In this document: positions 9,894 through 21,862 of the stretch, piece after piece
Position numbering within the stretch: the stretch's first letter is position 1
Layout of the letters: each line of letters starts with the position of its first letter
Origin: Cephalopachus bancanus
Taxonomy: Eukaryota; Chordata; Mammalia; Primates; Tarsiidae
Assembly: GCA_027257055.1 (NCBI GenBank)
Contig: JAPVLO010000007.1
Span: 7,068,001 to 7,132,000 of the forward strand
Length of the DNA: 64,000 nucleotides
Reading direction: 5' to 3'
Position numbers and translations under genes: made by a program
The notes under the pieces: generated by a model
What the model was told of the DNA's origin: nothing
The model's database searches: none
Seen by the model: the letters and a program-made list of their open reading frames with translations, nothing else

Positions 9894-10853
9894 GGCCTTA
9901 AAGATATTTGCTTTTCAAAAATATTTGCAGATCCCACACCTAATGGCCTGCAGGTGTGGGATCTGCTGGGAAATGGGAAGGTAAAAAATATTTTTATTAT
10001 CACTTTGGTTAAATGGATGACTGTCATTTTACAGTGACTAGCAATTCTATTTCAATGTTTTAAACTTTTGACATATTTGATTGACTTCTCAAAATCAAAT
10101 TTTAACTTCAAAGTTATGTTTTCCTTTTAACCTCTAACTTTGAGATGCTATATAGGGCCCCTGCAGCATTCAAAAGAGAGATAAACAGAATTATTTTGTA
10201 TGTAAGCTACATGGGAAGCACTGTCAAATAAGAAGTGATGGTTAACCTTCTTCAAGTTAATTTTGTATAAATATGTATTAATATATGTCCCAAATTGTAG
10301 GAGATTCCTAAAACTGATATGTCTGGGTATATGCTATCAGTCATACTTATGGTTATTATGTTAAATTATTGTAAGCCACAGAAATAACCAAATTTCCATG
10401 TCAATTGTGTCTTTAACATTGACCATTTTAAGTAGTTTCCACAGTTAATTGCACAATTCTGATGCAACTTCTGGAAACTTCACAAGCAAGTGAAATCCTA
10501 ATGTGTTGTGTCTTCAAGGAGGTTCATGAAAAGGATCATGAGGACCCTGACAAGCCCTTTTGAATAAAGGTTTCTGATCACAGGTTTAGGATCATATCAT
10601 TTGGACTGGGTAAGAATTCCTGGAACTCCAACGAAGAGACTGACTGGTTTATAAAACTTCTAATCCAAGCAGGATAAAAATTAATTGAATACCAAGGAAA
10701 GACTTCACAAGATTTTCATGCTAAATTAGTACTGAAATTGTTTAGATATGCAATTTGAATGAACTCCATGGTCCAAGTCAAATTACATATGATAACCCAT
10801 GTAATAAACAGTGCTGTGCACCTAAATTGGAGAAAGAAAATTGGTATTTAAGA
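9894..10853. other. AT-rich stretch, no gene; possible old ERV interior
   Basis: No confident reading frame. Because a pol/env remnant lies downstream at 11.9-13.2 kb in the same orientation, part of this could be decayed retroviral interior. That is inference only. It contains the perfect inverted repeat at 9927-9966. Confidence 0.35.
9927..9966. repeat. Perfect 15-bp inverted repeat (hairpin)
   Basis: GCAGATCCCACACCT at 9927-9941 pairs exactly with 9952-9966 across a 10-nt loop. There is no T-run after it and no gene beside it. Confidence 0.9.
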
Positions 10854-10864
10854 GGATATATGTC

Positions 10865-11556
<692 letters not shown>

Positions 11557-11570
11557 TAGGAAATGTGTTT

Positions 11571-11857
11571 GTTTTTTTTTGAGTTGGGGTCTCACTCTGT
11601 CACCCAGACTGGAGTGCAGTGGCCTCTCCCAGCCACTGCAGTCTCGACCTGCTGGGTTCCGGCGATCCTTCCGCTTCAGCCTTCCAAGTAGCTGGAACTA
11701 CAGGCACGCACTACCACGTCCGGCTAGTTTTTTGATTTATTGTAGAGATGAGGTCTCGTCAAGTTGCCCAGGCGGGTCTCGAACCCACGGGTTCAGGCAA
11801 TCCACTCACCTCAGCCTCCCCATATGCGGGATTACAGGCTGAGCCACTGAGCCCGAC
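11571..11857 (-). mobile_element. Alu: Full-length Alu inside the ERV region
   Basis: Antisense lineage-specific Alu, long form. TAGGAAATGTGTTT flanks it at 11557-11570 and 11858-11871. Confidence 0.95.
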
Positions 11858-11871
11858 TAGGAAATGTGTTT

Positions 11872-13238
11872 TCCTCATGGGACATGGTACTTGTTTCACT
11901 GGACAAGTTGTAAAATAGTTAAATACGGTATTATAGATATAATAACATTAGGCAAAGTTAACTGAATCTGTTGGATTGCCTTGGTCAAAGGCATTGCAGA
12001 TTGATGACAATCAGTTTCACTTAGAGTGGAAAACATAAGTTTTACAACTTACAAAATCATCATGGGAAGCCCTGTGCATCTAATAATAGAGCCTTCAGGT
12101 CTTCCACTACTAAACTCTGATATGACTAAATGCTGCAAGATTTTAACACATTATGCCAAAGTGCATTTTTACCAGGTAAAGAAAGATTTTTGTGGTCTAC
12201 TGACTGAAGACAACCAAGCCCTTCATAGTATAGAATCTGGTGTTTGGGTCCTCTGAGAATACAACCAAAGAAAGACTGCCCTATCCACCCACACTGCAGC
12301 AATATGTCAGGACCTTGAAACTTGGGTGCATAATCTCAAACTCAAAAGGCCCTTCCAGACTTGGATTGGTATGCCCATTGGAGATCTTAAGATCAAACTA
12401 ACAGAGAAGTTTCTCTAAGAATCTGATGGTATTCTAGACATGCACAGCTCTTCCCCAAGATCACAGATCAATACTTCTATACTGTCATAAGACTCTTATC
12501 TCACATTCTTTTTCTTGCTTATGCCTCTATGAATCAAACAATGGAAAAGGGGACACTTGTACACTCATGGGGGATACTTTTATTTGTGGAGGATTTCACA
12601 GTCAAACTTTTACATGGACAACCTTATGCCTTGATGGATGGAAGACAAAGGGCCAACGTGGATGAGAAACTTTAATGGTACCTTTATGGTTTCATAATCA
12701 GTCAGAAACAGGACACTGGTTTACTCCTGTGAACATGTGTCATAGGTTAAAGAGGACATTGCCAGAAGACCACCACTCTTCTGGATGGGCATTATCTTTT
12801 TCCATGACTTGGAGTCAATGAGGCAATGACTAGAAATGTATTCCTCATCATATACTCTAAAATAAATAGTTCCACAACAGACTTTAAATTCTTCTGCCAA
12901 GGTTTTACTAAATAATAGAACTGTTCTAGATTACTCATTGGCTTAGCAGAGGAGAAGCTATGCAGTTGCTGACACCTCTAGCTGCACATGGAGGAATATC
13001 TTTGGTATTGCAGAGATTCAGCAGCTTGGTTGAAATGAGTAGACTCTTCATCTAGCTCATTCTCTGATTATTTTGATTTCAGTTGCTTGGGTTCATAGGG
13101 ATGCTGGCCCAGGAGCAGACTCCAAACTCTTAGTGCTCTCCTTCTGATAGTCATCATAGTAGAATCCCTGGTGTGCTATATTCTCTCAAAAGCTTTAAAT
13201 GCTTTCATGCAGCCATCCATAAATTGTCAAATGGCTTC
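11872..13238 (+). pseudogene. Decayed endogenous retrovirus interior (pol end and env)
   Basis: Old retroviral interior read on the plus strand, upstream of an LTR in the same orientation. Around 12170-12300 a frame resembles the C-terminal end of an integrase, running into QRKTALSTHTAA-like residues. From about 12900 to 13200 interrupted frames resemble the env transmembrane subunit: an extended ectodomain piece, then a hydrophobic valine/isoleucine-rich stretch near 13140-13180. Stops and frameshifts break every frame, so nothing can be made from it. The likely class is gammaretrovirus-like (ERV class I), an inference from the general layout. The 5' part and the 5' LTR are not recognisable; they may be lost or hidden in the diverged sequence to the left. 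Confidence 0.55.
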
Positions 13239-14095
13239 TGAAAGGCAAAATACCAAAATAGAGTAACTTTAGCTAAAGTGCAGCCATTTTAACACTGCTT
13301 AGCTCCATCATACTTTCTTAACAAATTACCTAGTTTGCTCTCAAAACATTAATAAAGGGCAGAACTGATTTCCCAGAGGTGGCTATTGATAACTTTCTTG
13401 CAATCCCCCAGGTACTGATTACTTTGTTATTCCAAGTATTTGTCTTCCAGTCATAAAAGACCAAGCTCACCTAATCTATTGTTATCAGCTCTTTGTGATC
13501 TACTGGATACAGACTCCTTCACCATAGCAACAGTTCCTGTGCTTATCTGCCCCAATCACCTTAACGACCTATCCTCACCAACAAAAGCTTTAAAAACATT
13601 CAACCGCTGGGCTCAGCCTGTAATCCTGCGCCTCTGGGAGGCTAAAGTGAGTGGATTGTCTGACCCCGCGGGTTCAAGACCCACCTGGGCAGCAAGACCT
13701 CATCTCTACAATAAATCAAAAAATCAGCCGGGCATGGTAGTATGCGCCTGTAATTCTGGCTACTCAGAAGTCTGAGGTGGAAGGATCACTGGAGCCCAGC
13801 AGGTCAAGGCTGCAGTGGCCAGGAGCGGCCACTGCACTCCAGTCTGGGCGAAGGAGTAAGACTCCAACTCAAAAAAAAAAAAAAATTCAACCACAGGCAG
13901 CCATAGCCATGCTATTGTTAAGTTCTGGCCCAACCCTGCTTTCATTGATCTCTGGCTGGGCTATGCTTTTCTTTAAGCTCTGGCCCCCTCCTCAGTCTGG
14001 GGAAGTAGACTCTCACTCCCATTCAATCTACTTTCTAAATAAACTATTTTTCCTAATCTAATTTCTGTGCTATTCTTTGCATCTTACCCATGACA
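13239..14095 (+). mobile_element. ERV LTR (3' LTR of the remnant), with Alu inside
   Basis: Begins TGAAAGGCAAAATACC and ends CTTACCCATGACA. Blocks shared with the LTR at 56.75-57.83 kb are GCAGCCATTTTAAC, GCTATTGATAA, TCTTGCAA and CTAAGTATTTG-type (here CCAAGTATTTG). A polyadenylation signal AATAAA lies at 14037. An Alu sits at 13606-13884. No TSD is visible because only this LTR is found. Confidence 0.6.
13606..13884 (+). mobile_element. Alu: Alu, short left-arm subtype, in LTR
   Basis: The head is slightly truncated (GCTGGGCTCAGCC). It has CCTGGGCAGCAAGACC, lacking the ACTTGGTG block. ATTCAACC flanks it at 13598-13605 and 13885-13892. Confidence 0.93.
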
Positions 14096-14870
14096 CCATC
14101 CTATCCCGCAGATCTCACAGTCTCTCTTTGACTGGAATGACAAAGACTTGAGGAAATTAGGCCACTGCAACCTATGAATGAGGTGCTGAGACCAGAAACC
14201 CAAAATGATGGTAACTGAGAGTGATGCTAAGTCCCTAAGTTTTGGCCACATACTCACCTAAGTGAGAACCAGACCAAAAGGAGGGACTTTTCAAACAACA
14301 TGATGGGAGGCCATTGTTTTGGAGTGAGCACATGCACAAACCCCAGCAGACCATACCAAACCAATATAGGGTCACTCATGCTAAATACAACATAATACAA
14401 TTATGCTTTAAGAAAGCAGATAGCTTGTAAAACAGACCAGGTTTTGTTTTTCCTCTGTAAACAAGATATTTCAGCACAGGAGTTCCCTCTTACTCTAACA
14501 CTTAAAAAGAATACGCTGAAATCACTGTTTCTACCTCACAAAACCCACTGTTCTGCTATTTCCCAATGGGATTTGAGACCAAATAAGTATATTTATGAAG
14601 GTAACAGAAAGACAAAATGCCTAACATTTGGTCTCTCTCTCACAATTGAGAGGATGACCAAAGTGGGGAATTGTTCACTGTTCACTGAAGTTTAGCGTAA
14701 AGCTGCCTCCTTACATATTTTAAATTCAGTCAAAAGTTTCTCCCATACATGGTGAGTTGTCACCTAACTGGATGTGTAAACAGACTGTAATCAATTCTTA
14801 TACCAGTCACCAAGTTTGGGCCAAAGACAGTCATCTCTTCAAACTGTGTTTAATTTACCTAAGGTCTGTT
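14096..14870. other. No gene; unassigned
   Basis: The flank after the LTR. 14200-14440 may be another old dispersed element, but I cannot assign it. Confidence 0.4.
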
Positions 14871-14973
14871 CTTTTCTTCCTTCCTTCCTTCCTTCCTTCC
14901 TTCCTTCCTTCCTTCCTTCCTCCCTTCCTCCCTTCCTCCCTCCCTCCCTCCCTCCCTCCCTCTCTTCCTTCCT
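14871..14973 (+). repeat. (CTTC)n / (CTCC)n microsatellite
   Basis: CTTC units grade into CCTCC units against the antisense Alu tail that follows, so it arose from that A-tail. Confidence 0.95.
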
Positions 14974-15252
14974 GGGTCTCAGTTTGTTGCCCAGACTGGA
15001 GTGCAGTGGTACAATCACAGTTCACTGCAGTCTTAACCTCCTGGGCTCAGGAAATCCCCCCTGCCTCAGTCTTCCCAGTAGCTGGAACTATAGGTGAGCA
15101 CCACTATACCCAACTAATTTTTTTTTTATTTTTTGTAGCGATGAGGTCTCACTATGTTACCCAGACTGGTCTCAAACTCCTGGGCTCAAGCAATTCTCCC
15201 GCCTTGGGCTCCCAAAGCACTGGATTACAGGCATGAACCACCATGCCTGGCA
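14974..15252 (-). mobile_element. AluJ: AluJ
   Basis: Old antisense Alu (AATCACAGTTCACTGCAGTC ... GGCATGAACCACCATGCCTGGC) without the lineage-specific bases. Confidence 0.9.
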
Positions 15253-15917
15253 GGTTTTTCGTTTAACTGCTTATAATTATTTTATCAAATAATTTTTGAA
15301 GACAGAGCCTGAAACTGACCCCCACATTGGCTCCTGAGGTTGCCACCTGAGTGACGTTTCTCCCACGAGTTCTAAAGCGTCTTGGTGGATCTAAATGATC
15401 TATTCTATACCCTAGCCGGTATGATTTTGCCGAAGTGTAATTATTAAGATAAAATGACAACTTTCAAACATATATAAAATGGCCATGTGTCAAAGATTTT
15501 TCTGTAATCACCACCTAATGAGAGAACCAGTAAGGTGTTGAAAATCAGTTCAAAGGGAAATCCAAAGAGCAGCCAGTTAGAAACACTGATGTGAATTTGC
15601 TTAATAATAGTGCAAAATTGGCTTCTGGGAAGGGGGCCCATTATGCCTCCACCAGACAAAACTCATTTGCATTTCTATGGATCAAAAATAATTTGTACAT
15701 CCTCAGTATCCTATAGTCAATGGAGTTGCAAAATGCCTCAAGGACAATGAAAAGCACAGAAACCCCATATAATCAGATAAGCCTGCTTGGTGGGCAAAAA
15801 ATTTGGTTTTCTACTGAAATAATACCCAGTCTTTTACAATTTTTCCTTATATATTTATCCTCGCAAATGTTTCCTTTTACTTGGGAGACCAGGCTGTTGT
15901 GTACTGCTGGGGGACTG
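15253..15917. other. No gene; unassigned
   Basis: AT-rich, no recognised repeat or exon. Confidence 0.45.
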
Positions 15918-15932
15918 TGCTCCCACATTTTA

Positions 15933-16242
15933 TTTTTTTATTTTTATTATTTTTTTGAGTCAGGATCTCACTATGTCACCCAGGCTGGAGTGCAGTGGCA
16001 TGCTCACGGTCATCACAGCCTCAACCTGCTGGACTCGGGTGATCTCACTACCTCAGCCTTCCAAGTAGCTGGAACCACAGGCATGAGCCACCATGGCCGG
16101 CTAATTTTTTTTTTTTAATTTATTGTAGAGACAAGGTCTCACCAAGTTGCCCAGGCTGGTCTCAAACCCTTGGGCTCAGGCAATCCCCTCGCCTCCACCT
16201 TCCAAAGTGCTGGGATTACAGGCATGAACCCCTGTGCCTGGT
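15933..16242 (-). mobile_element. Alu: Alu, older lineage-specific type, 15-bp TSD
   Basis: TGCTCCCACATTTTA at 15918-15932 and 16243-16257. It has CATGCTCACGGTCATCAC and AACCAGCC-type bases, so it is an earlier subfamily than the CCGCG-headed copies. Confidence 0.95.
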
Positions 16243-16257
16243 TGCTCCCACATTTTA

Positions 16258-16461
16258 GAAGCAAACATTGCTATATCAGCCAAGATGGAGCCCCTACCAG
16301 GCTAGAGTCAGACAAGGCCTGGCCTCTGGTGTTCCACACATCTGTCTCCCATGACCTGTCTTGCCCCAGGTTATCTGTCCCTGTACACCTCATCTTTCAT
16401 CTCTCCTCCTTCTTTGCATTGCATCTTCTTCTAGTTCACCTTTTAAAAAATGTGGCATGAA
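16258..16461. other. Unique, no gene seen
   Basis: Short unique interval between two Alus. Confidence 0.5.
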
Positions 16462-16748
16462 GCCGGGCTCGGTGGCTCAGCCTGTAATTCCGCGCCTTTG
16501 GGAGGCTGAGGTGAGTGGATTGCCTGAGCCCACGGGTTCGAGACCCAACTGGGCAGCGAGACCTCATCTCTACAATAAATAAAAAAAAAATCAGCCGGGC
16601 GTGGTAGCGCATACCTGTAATTCCGGCTACTCGAAAGGCTGAGGCGGAAGGATCGCCGGAGCCCAGCAGGCGAGGCTGCGGTGGCCAGGAGCGGCCACTG
16701 CACTCTAGTCTGAATGACAGAGTGAGACTCCAACTCAAAAAAAAAAAA
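16462..16748 (+). mobile_element. Alu: Alu, short left-arm subtype
   Basis: GCCGGGCTCGGTGGCTCAG head and AACTGGGCAGCGAGACC (ACTTGG block absent). The right arm has AATTCCGGCTAC and GCAGGCGAGGCTGCGG. No clear TSD. Confidence 0.92.
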
Positions 16749-17085
16749 TACACTAACAGCAGTCATTGTCACAGAGAAATAGTTCAAGGTCACAAAGCAG
16801 CCAGATGAGGAGGAAAGGAGATTTTTCTCAATCTGCTTCCCCGAGAGTCTTAGGCTAGGGAGGGTTTTTAAAGGAATAATTAGGTAAGCAAGGAGCTAAG
16901 AAGCAGATGTTGTTGATTAGTTGGGCATGAAGTCATGAGGGGAGAGTGCCATAATCGTCTTCATGCACAGAGCCAGTTTCTAAAAGGAGGTCGCAGGACT
17001 GGCAGGATCAACTTCTAGGTATGTGTCCCAGGTCCAGGTGGGGTTGTGGGCCCATCAGAGTGTAAAGTCTGAAAATCTCTCAGAT
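16749..17085. other. Unique, no gene seen
   Basis: No repeat family or exon recognised. Confidence 0.5.
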
Positions 17086-17100
17086 GCCATTCTTAGTTTG

Positions 17101-17402
17101 TTTTTTGCTTTTTGTTGTTGTTGTTTTGAGTCTCACTCTGTTGCCCAGGCTGGAGTGCAGTGGCACGCTCATGGCCACTGCAGCTTCGACCTGCTGGGCT
17201 CAGGTGATCCTTCCGTCTCAGCCTTCCAAGTAGCTGGAACTACAGTTGCACACTACCATGCCCAGCTAGTTTTTGTGATTTATTGTAGAGACAAGGTCTC
17301 ACCAAGTTGCCCAGGCTGGTCTCAATTCTCCAGCTCAGGCAGTCCTCTCACCTTGGGCTCCCAAAATGCTGGGATAACAGGCTGGAGCCACAGTGCCTGG
17401 CC
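17101..17402 (-). mobile_element. Alu: Alu with intact 15-bp TSD
   Basis: GCCATTCTTAGTTTG flanks at 17086-17100 and 17403-17417. Older lineage-specific subtype (CACGCTCATGGCCACTGCAG). Confidence 0.95.
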
Positions 17403-17417
17403 GCCATTCTTAGTTTG

Positions 17418-18894
17418 TACAATTGATGCTAGCTAGGCAAGACCAACAACCATCAGCTACTGAACCCTGGTGGTAAGCCACTATTGAGGTAGTTTAGGAG
17501 GAAGGTATGCAGGGGTTGGGGTCCCTGGAGATCAGAGCTGCTTGACTGATCAAACTTCAGGATGCCAGCAAGGAAATGTGTGGGACCTTAAGCTCATTGT
17601 TTAAGGGAAAGTATGAGGGTGTCAAAAAAAGGTATACACATTTTAAGAGATGTTATCTGTGTATTACTTTGAGTTCACCATTGTTAGGGTCCAGATGGGG
17701 TGAGGGTGGATGGATAGATGGAGAGAGGTGCAGGGAGGTGCAGCACTGCCAAAGCTGGCGTGCCAGAGGTTCTGCACTGGCAACCCAGAGATCTGAGTAA
17801 ATGCAAAGAATTGCAACACACAAAGGTGAGAGAAGAAAAGATTTATTTAAGAAAAGTTCACCTCTCACAGACAGGGAGCAGGACTATTCTCTTGGAGTGT
17901 GGCGTTGTAGCCCCTGAATCCTGGCTTAAATCCTTTCCTTGGAGATGTTGCATTTGACGACTGTGACTTCCTTATCGACCACCTGTGGATGTCTTGGAGA
18001 TCCTGTGACACAGAGACTCATTAATGTCTGTCCTTATTATCATAGCCCCTAGGGAAGGACGTGACAAGGATTCCAATTCTCCTGTATCTTCCCGAATGAC
18101 ATTCCTTAGAGCTAATGGAGGGTACACTCCCCATTATCTCCTAGGCATTCCCAGTGGGTAGCTTCGGGGGATCCTTGGCTTCTCTGTAGATAGGCCCATT
18201 CTACTGGAAGACTGAATCCCCACCTGCTCCCCCTCTGGGTGATCATAACTTTTGTAATTACAGGTTTCATGACTTTTACGATCCTTGACCAATGTATGAT
18301 GTCTTAGGCCTTGTAAATTCCCTTTCTTCTAGGCAAGCTTGATTGACACTATGAGATACCTCTGATACCTGGCACCAGGAAGTCTGTTTCTGAAAAGACA
18401 ACGTTGGCAAAGTTAATTTTACCTAAAGTGTGCATTTCCCCAAAAGCATAGCTTCTACTTTCTCATCATTGTATTAAGATTTAGGAAGAAGGGTAAAAAA
18501 ATACGTTTCCTGCTCTTGGCCTTTCCTTTCAGTCATAATCACAAGAGTCTGGATATTGATGGTAGATACTTTGAGCCCCTCTTGTAATTGCAGAAGTCAA
18601 ATGTGAATTGTGTTCATCTTTTGTTACTGGTATATTTTGAGTATTACCATTTTAATATAGTTTTTTCCTTTCTTAAGATGTGTATACACTTTTTTGGCAT
18701 CCTCTGTATACCTATCAATCTTGTGGGCAGCTTCCTCCCTCCCCAGTGGTCATGACAGAAAGATAATCAATTATTCTCTATCCAAGTGGCTACATAAACA
18801 ATCACACCCAGGGAAGAGCAAACTTAGTCACAACAGATTTGTTAATTTTCAGTCATAGCTACAGTTTTTACTCCATGGTCCTATATTAATTTTA
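17418..18894. other. No gene; unassigned
   Basis: About 1.5 kb with no recognised exon. Parts (17830-18420) read like an old dispersed element but cannot be named. Confidence 0.4.
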
Positions 18895-19960
18895 TATAGG
18901 CCATTTCATACACATAATATTCACCATCTTGCTGGGTGTGGTGGCTCAAGTCTGTAATCCCAGCACTTTCGGAGGCTGAGGTGAGAGGATTGCCTGAGCC
19001 CAAGGGTTCAAGACCAGCCTGGGCAACTTGGCAAGAAATTCTCTCTACAATAAATAAATAAAATTAGCCAGTTGTGGTGGCATGTGCCTGTAGTTCCATC
19101 TACTTGGAAGGCTTAGGCAGAAGGATTGCCTGAGCCCAGCAGGTCAAGGCTGCAGTGGCCGTGAGTGTGCCACTGCATTCCAGCCTGGGTGACAGTGAGA
19201 CTCTGACTTAAAAAAAAAAAATCACCGTCTTAACTGGTTTTAGGTGCACAATTCAGAAGTGGTAAGTACATTCATGCTGTTGCACAACTGTCACTGACAT
19301 CCATCTCCAGAGTTCTTTTTGTCTTGAAAAACTGAAACTCTACCAATTAAACAATAACTGACCATTTCCCTTCCTCCCAGTCCCTGGCAGCTACCCTTCT
19401 ACCTTCTGTTTCTATGAATCTGACTATTCTAGGAACCTCATATGAGTGGAATCCTAAGGTGTTTGCCCTTTTGTGTCTGGCTTATTTTACTTAGGGAAAT
19501 GTCCTCAAGGTTCACCCACAATGTAGTATGTGTCAGAATCTCCTTTCTTTCTACAACTGAATAGCATTCCACAATATGTACATAGCACATTTTATCTACC
19601 CATCTGTCCATAGACTCTTGGGGAGTTGCCTCTACATTTTGGTTATGGTGAATAAAGCTGCTATCAACATATGTGTGCAAACATCTGTTAGAGTCTCTGC
19701 TTTCAATTCTTTTGGCTATGTATCTAGAAGCAGGATTGCTGGATCCTGTGGTAGTTCTATTTTTAATTATTTTGAGGAATCGCTATACTTTTTTTCATAG
19801 CAATGACACCATTTTACATTTTCACCAACAGAGCATGAGGGTTCCAATTTCTCCACATCCATCTCACCAATGCTTCTCATTTTTTTGTGTGTGTTGTTTG
19901 TTAGGTTTTAGAATAGCCATCCTAATGGGTGTGAGATAATTACTTTAAAGAAAATGTTTT
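18895..19960 (-). mobile_element. L1: Old L1 3' end, antisense, with Alu inside
   Basis: Antisense L1 tail: ACATCCATCTCCAGAG, the TAGGAACCTCATATGAGTGG block, GAATAGCATTCCACAATATG and TTGGCTATGTATCTAGAAG follow in the order expected for a reverse-strand L1. An Alu splits it at 18931-19221. Confidence 0.85.
18931..19221 (+). mobile_element. Alu: Alu inserted in antisense L1
   Basis: TCACCATCTT at 18921-18930 and TCACCGTCTT at 19222-19231 form a TSD with one change. Older lineage-specific bases (CAGCACTTTC, GTGAGTGTGCCACTG). Confidence 0.93.
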
Positions 19961-20150
19961 TCTTTCTTTTTTGTATTTTTCTCATTGTGGTAAAATACAT
20001 ACAACACAAAATTGGCCATTCTAACCATTTTAAGAGTACAGTCCAGTGGCATTAAGTACATTCACCATGTTGTGCAACGGTCACTACCATCCATCTTGAA
20101 AACTTCCATCACCCTTAAGCAATGACTCCCACTCCTGCGTGCTCCGGGCC
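19961..20150 (-). mobile_element. L1: Second old L1 3' end, antisense
   Basis: Another L1 3' terminus (GTGGTAAAATACATACAAC, ACAGTCCAGTGGCATTAAG, TTGTGCAACGGTCAC) directly follows the first, so two L1 tails lie head to tail in the same orientation. Confidence 0.8.
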
Positions 20151-20699
20151 CTGGTAATGTCATTTCCACTTTCTGTCCCCTCTTGCCTGTGGTCACTGCA
20201 GAGAAGCTGGTTCCTACAAGTGTTCCAGGGTCTATGTTGGATGAGGGCTGAGTGACAGCTCTGGTGGTTCCCATCCCCGTACTGCCCTGCAGGTTCAGGA
20301 GTTAATGATGCCTATGGGACCCTCCTGGTGCTGCCCCTTCTTCCTTGCAGTAGAGGTTGGAGGCCCCTTCTGAGCTGTCTTCTGGGAGCCATTTCCGGAA
20401 GCCTCACCTGGAGCCTCCTCCTCCAGCTCTTCCAGAGCTTCTGGGAGCACCTAAGCCTTCAGGACGAACCTTTTTCTGTTCAGACTTGAGAAATAGTTTT
20501 TATGTTTTGCAAAAGGATCTTGCCTGGCATGGCAGATTCTGTCTGGGAGGCACACTTTGGGTGAGTCATGTCTACCTGGATGGCAGGATTGATATTGTGA
20601 CCCTGTCCCAGGCCTCTCTGACTGATAGTGATGTCTGCCGAGGCTGAGGGTGAAAATGGACTTGGTCTTGCATGGGCTGCCTCTTCCATGGCATGGCAG
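20151..20699. other. GC-richer unique stretch, no gene seen
   Basis: Proline/leucine-coding open frames exist but have no family motif or convincing exon boundary. TTCTTCCTTGCAG near 20338-20350 resembles a splice acceptor but stands alone. Confidence 0.45.
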
Positions 20700-20850
20700 T
20701 CCTTATGAGCATGGGATCTGCAGCAGTCTTCCTAGTTCAAATCTCAGCTGTGCCCTTGACAGGCTATGCAATCTCAGCCCGTCCTCTGAAACTGTCTGAG
20801 CCTCAGATTCCCAGCCTTCAAAAGAGATAATGTGCTTGTGCTGTGTCAGG
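20700..20850 (+). mobile_element. MIR: MIR
   Basis: TAGTTCAAATCTCAGCTGTGCC, then GAGCCTCAGATTCCCAGCC and AAAGAGATAATG follow the MIR core order. Confidence 0.75.
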
Positions 20851-21177
20851 GTCAGCATGCCCTTATTCCCTTTCTCATCTCCCCCTGTTCTGTTCTGGAT
20901 GGCAAGGAGGCAGGGCCACATCCACCAGGCTGCAATTCCTATTTCAGCTGTCTCATGAAGGCCTGGCAGGGGACCAGAGCATTTCTCCCGCACCCCACCC
21001 TACACAGCATCTTCAGTTGAGTCTCCTCCCTGGCTCCAGCTCCTGGTGGTCAGACCAAGTGGCATGGCCCCTGGGCTCCCATCCCCTCACCTCTACCCTT
21101 TGCCCCTCCAGCTGAGGAATGGTAGCTTCTGCCTCTTCTATGTCCCTGGGTTTGGCTCACAGCATTGCCACTCCACT
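20851..21177. other. Unique GC-rich stretch, no gene seen
   Basis: Left flank of the solo LTR. No exon is supported. The 5-bp LTR target copy CCACT is at 21173-21177. Confidence 0.5.
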
Positions 21178-21718
21178 TGAAAGGTGCAGGAAGCGACCAG
21201 AGGGGCGGCTCCCAAAATGGCGCCGACACACCGAACAACAAAGGCCCTCAGTCCGGCCTCTGCGAGCACAATTCCCCGTGCACGCCAATTTCAAACCTCC
21301 CGCGCACCTCAATTTCAAACCTTCCCGTGCGCGTGTCAACTTCAAACCTGCAAGCCTCCAATCAGTAGCCAGCTTTGCTATGTGTCCAATAGGATCATAA
21401 TACGGCATTGGCCCCACCCTACTCCCTTGCAGCTCCTCCAATAGGAGCATAGCACGGCCCCTTCCGGCCCCTGTCAGGCTGATAAATACAGCCCTCTCCC
21501 CAACTCTCTCTCTCCGTCTCTCTTTCTCTCTCTCTCTCTGTTGCTTTCTCCCTCTCTGCAGTTCTCTCCCTGCCTCTCTCCCACTTCCTCTCTCTCTCTT
21601 ACTCTCTCTTTCTCTCTTTTCTTTTTTCCCGTTGCAGATCCCCTCCGTAACAACCCTTTTAATAAATCTCTTGGTCCTGGCCGGGTGTGGAGTTATTACT
21701 GGCACCGAACTTCTTACA
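21178..21718 (+). mobile_element. CpG-rich solo ERV LTR with promoter architecture
   Basis: A 541-bp solo LTR that begins TGAAAGGTGCAGG, ends CGAACTTCTTACA and is flanked by the 5-bp TSD CCACT (21173-21177, 21719-21723). U3 has three copies of CAATTTCAAACC or CAACTTCAAACC (21286, 21310, 21337) and three CCAAT boxes (21358, 21386, 21438). A TATA-like GATAAATA lies at 21481 and a polyadenylation signal AATAAA at 21661. R/U5 is a long pyrimidine tract. The many remaining CpGs and the perfect TSD suggest a younger insertion than most of the region. The TGAAAGG start and -CA end resemble the LTRs at 13.2 and 56.75 kb. Family name unknown to me. Whether it is active is unknown. Confidence 0.85.
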
Positions 21719-21789
21719 CCACTAGCCAAGGCTGGCCCAGGTGCCCTCTGGGATAAATACTTGACCAAGTTATGCTCTCCTGATGGATT

Positions 21790-21862
21790 CCACATGCCAA
21801 GCTCGTAGCCCAGCGTCTGACACATGGCAGAAGCTCACAGAGCAGCAGTCCTTGTCATTATC
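21790..21862 (+). mobile_element. MIR: MIR 3' end
   Basis: CTCGTAGCCCAGCGTCTGACACA and CATGGCAGAAGCTCACAGAG match the MIR 3' section. It may belong to the same MIR as 20700-20850 or to a second copy. Confidence 0.6.

Noticed and set aside
16436..16793. Long open frames on the antisense strand of Alus (also at 26.3, 29.6, 61.0 kb)
   Set aside because: Antisense Alus of this type are open over much of their length. The recurring residues are Alu-derived.
20330..20360. Splice-acceptor-like CTTCTTCCTTGCAG
   Set aside because: No matching donor or conserved frame beside it.
21157..21825. 222-codon minus-strand open frame
   Set aside because: Runs antisense through the solo LTR and its pyrimidine tract. 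The Arg/Glu-rich middle comes from the CT repeat.
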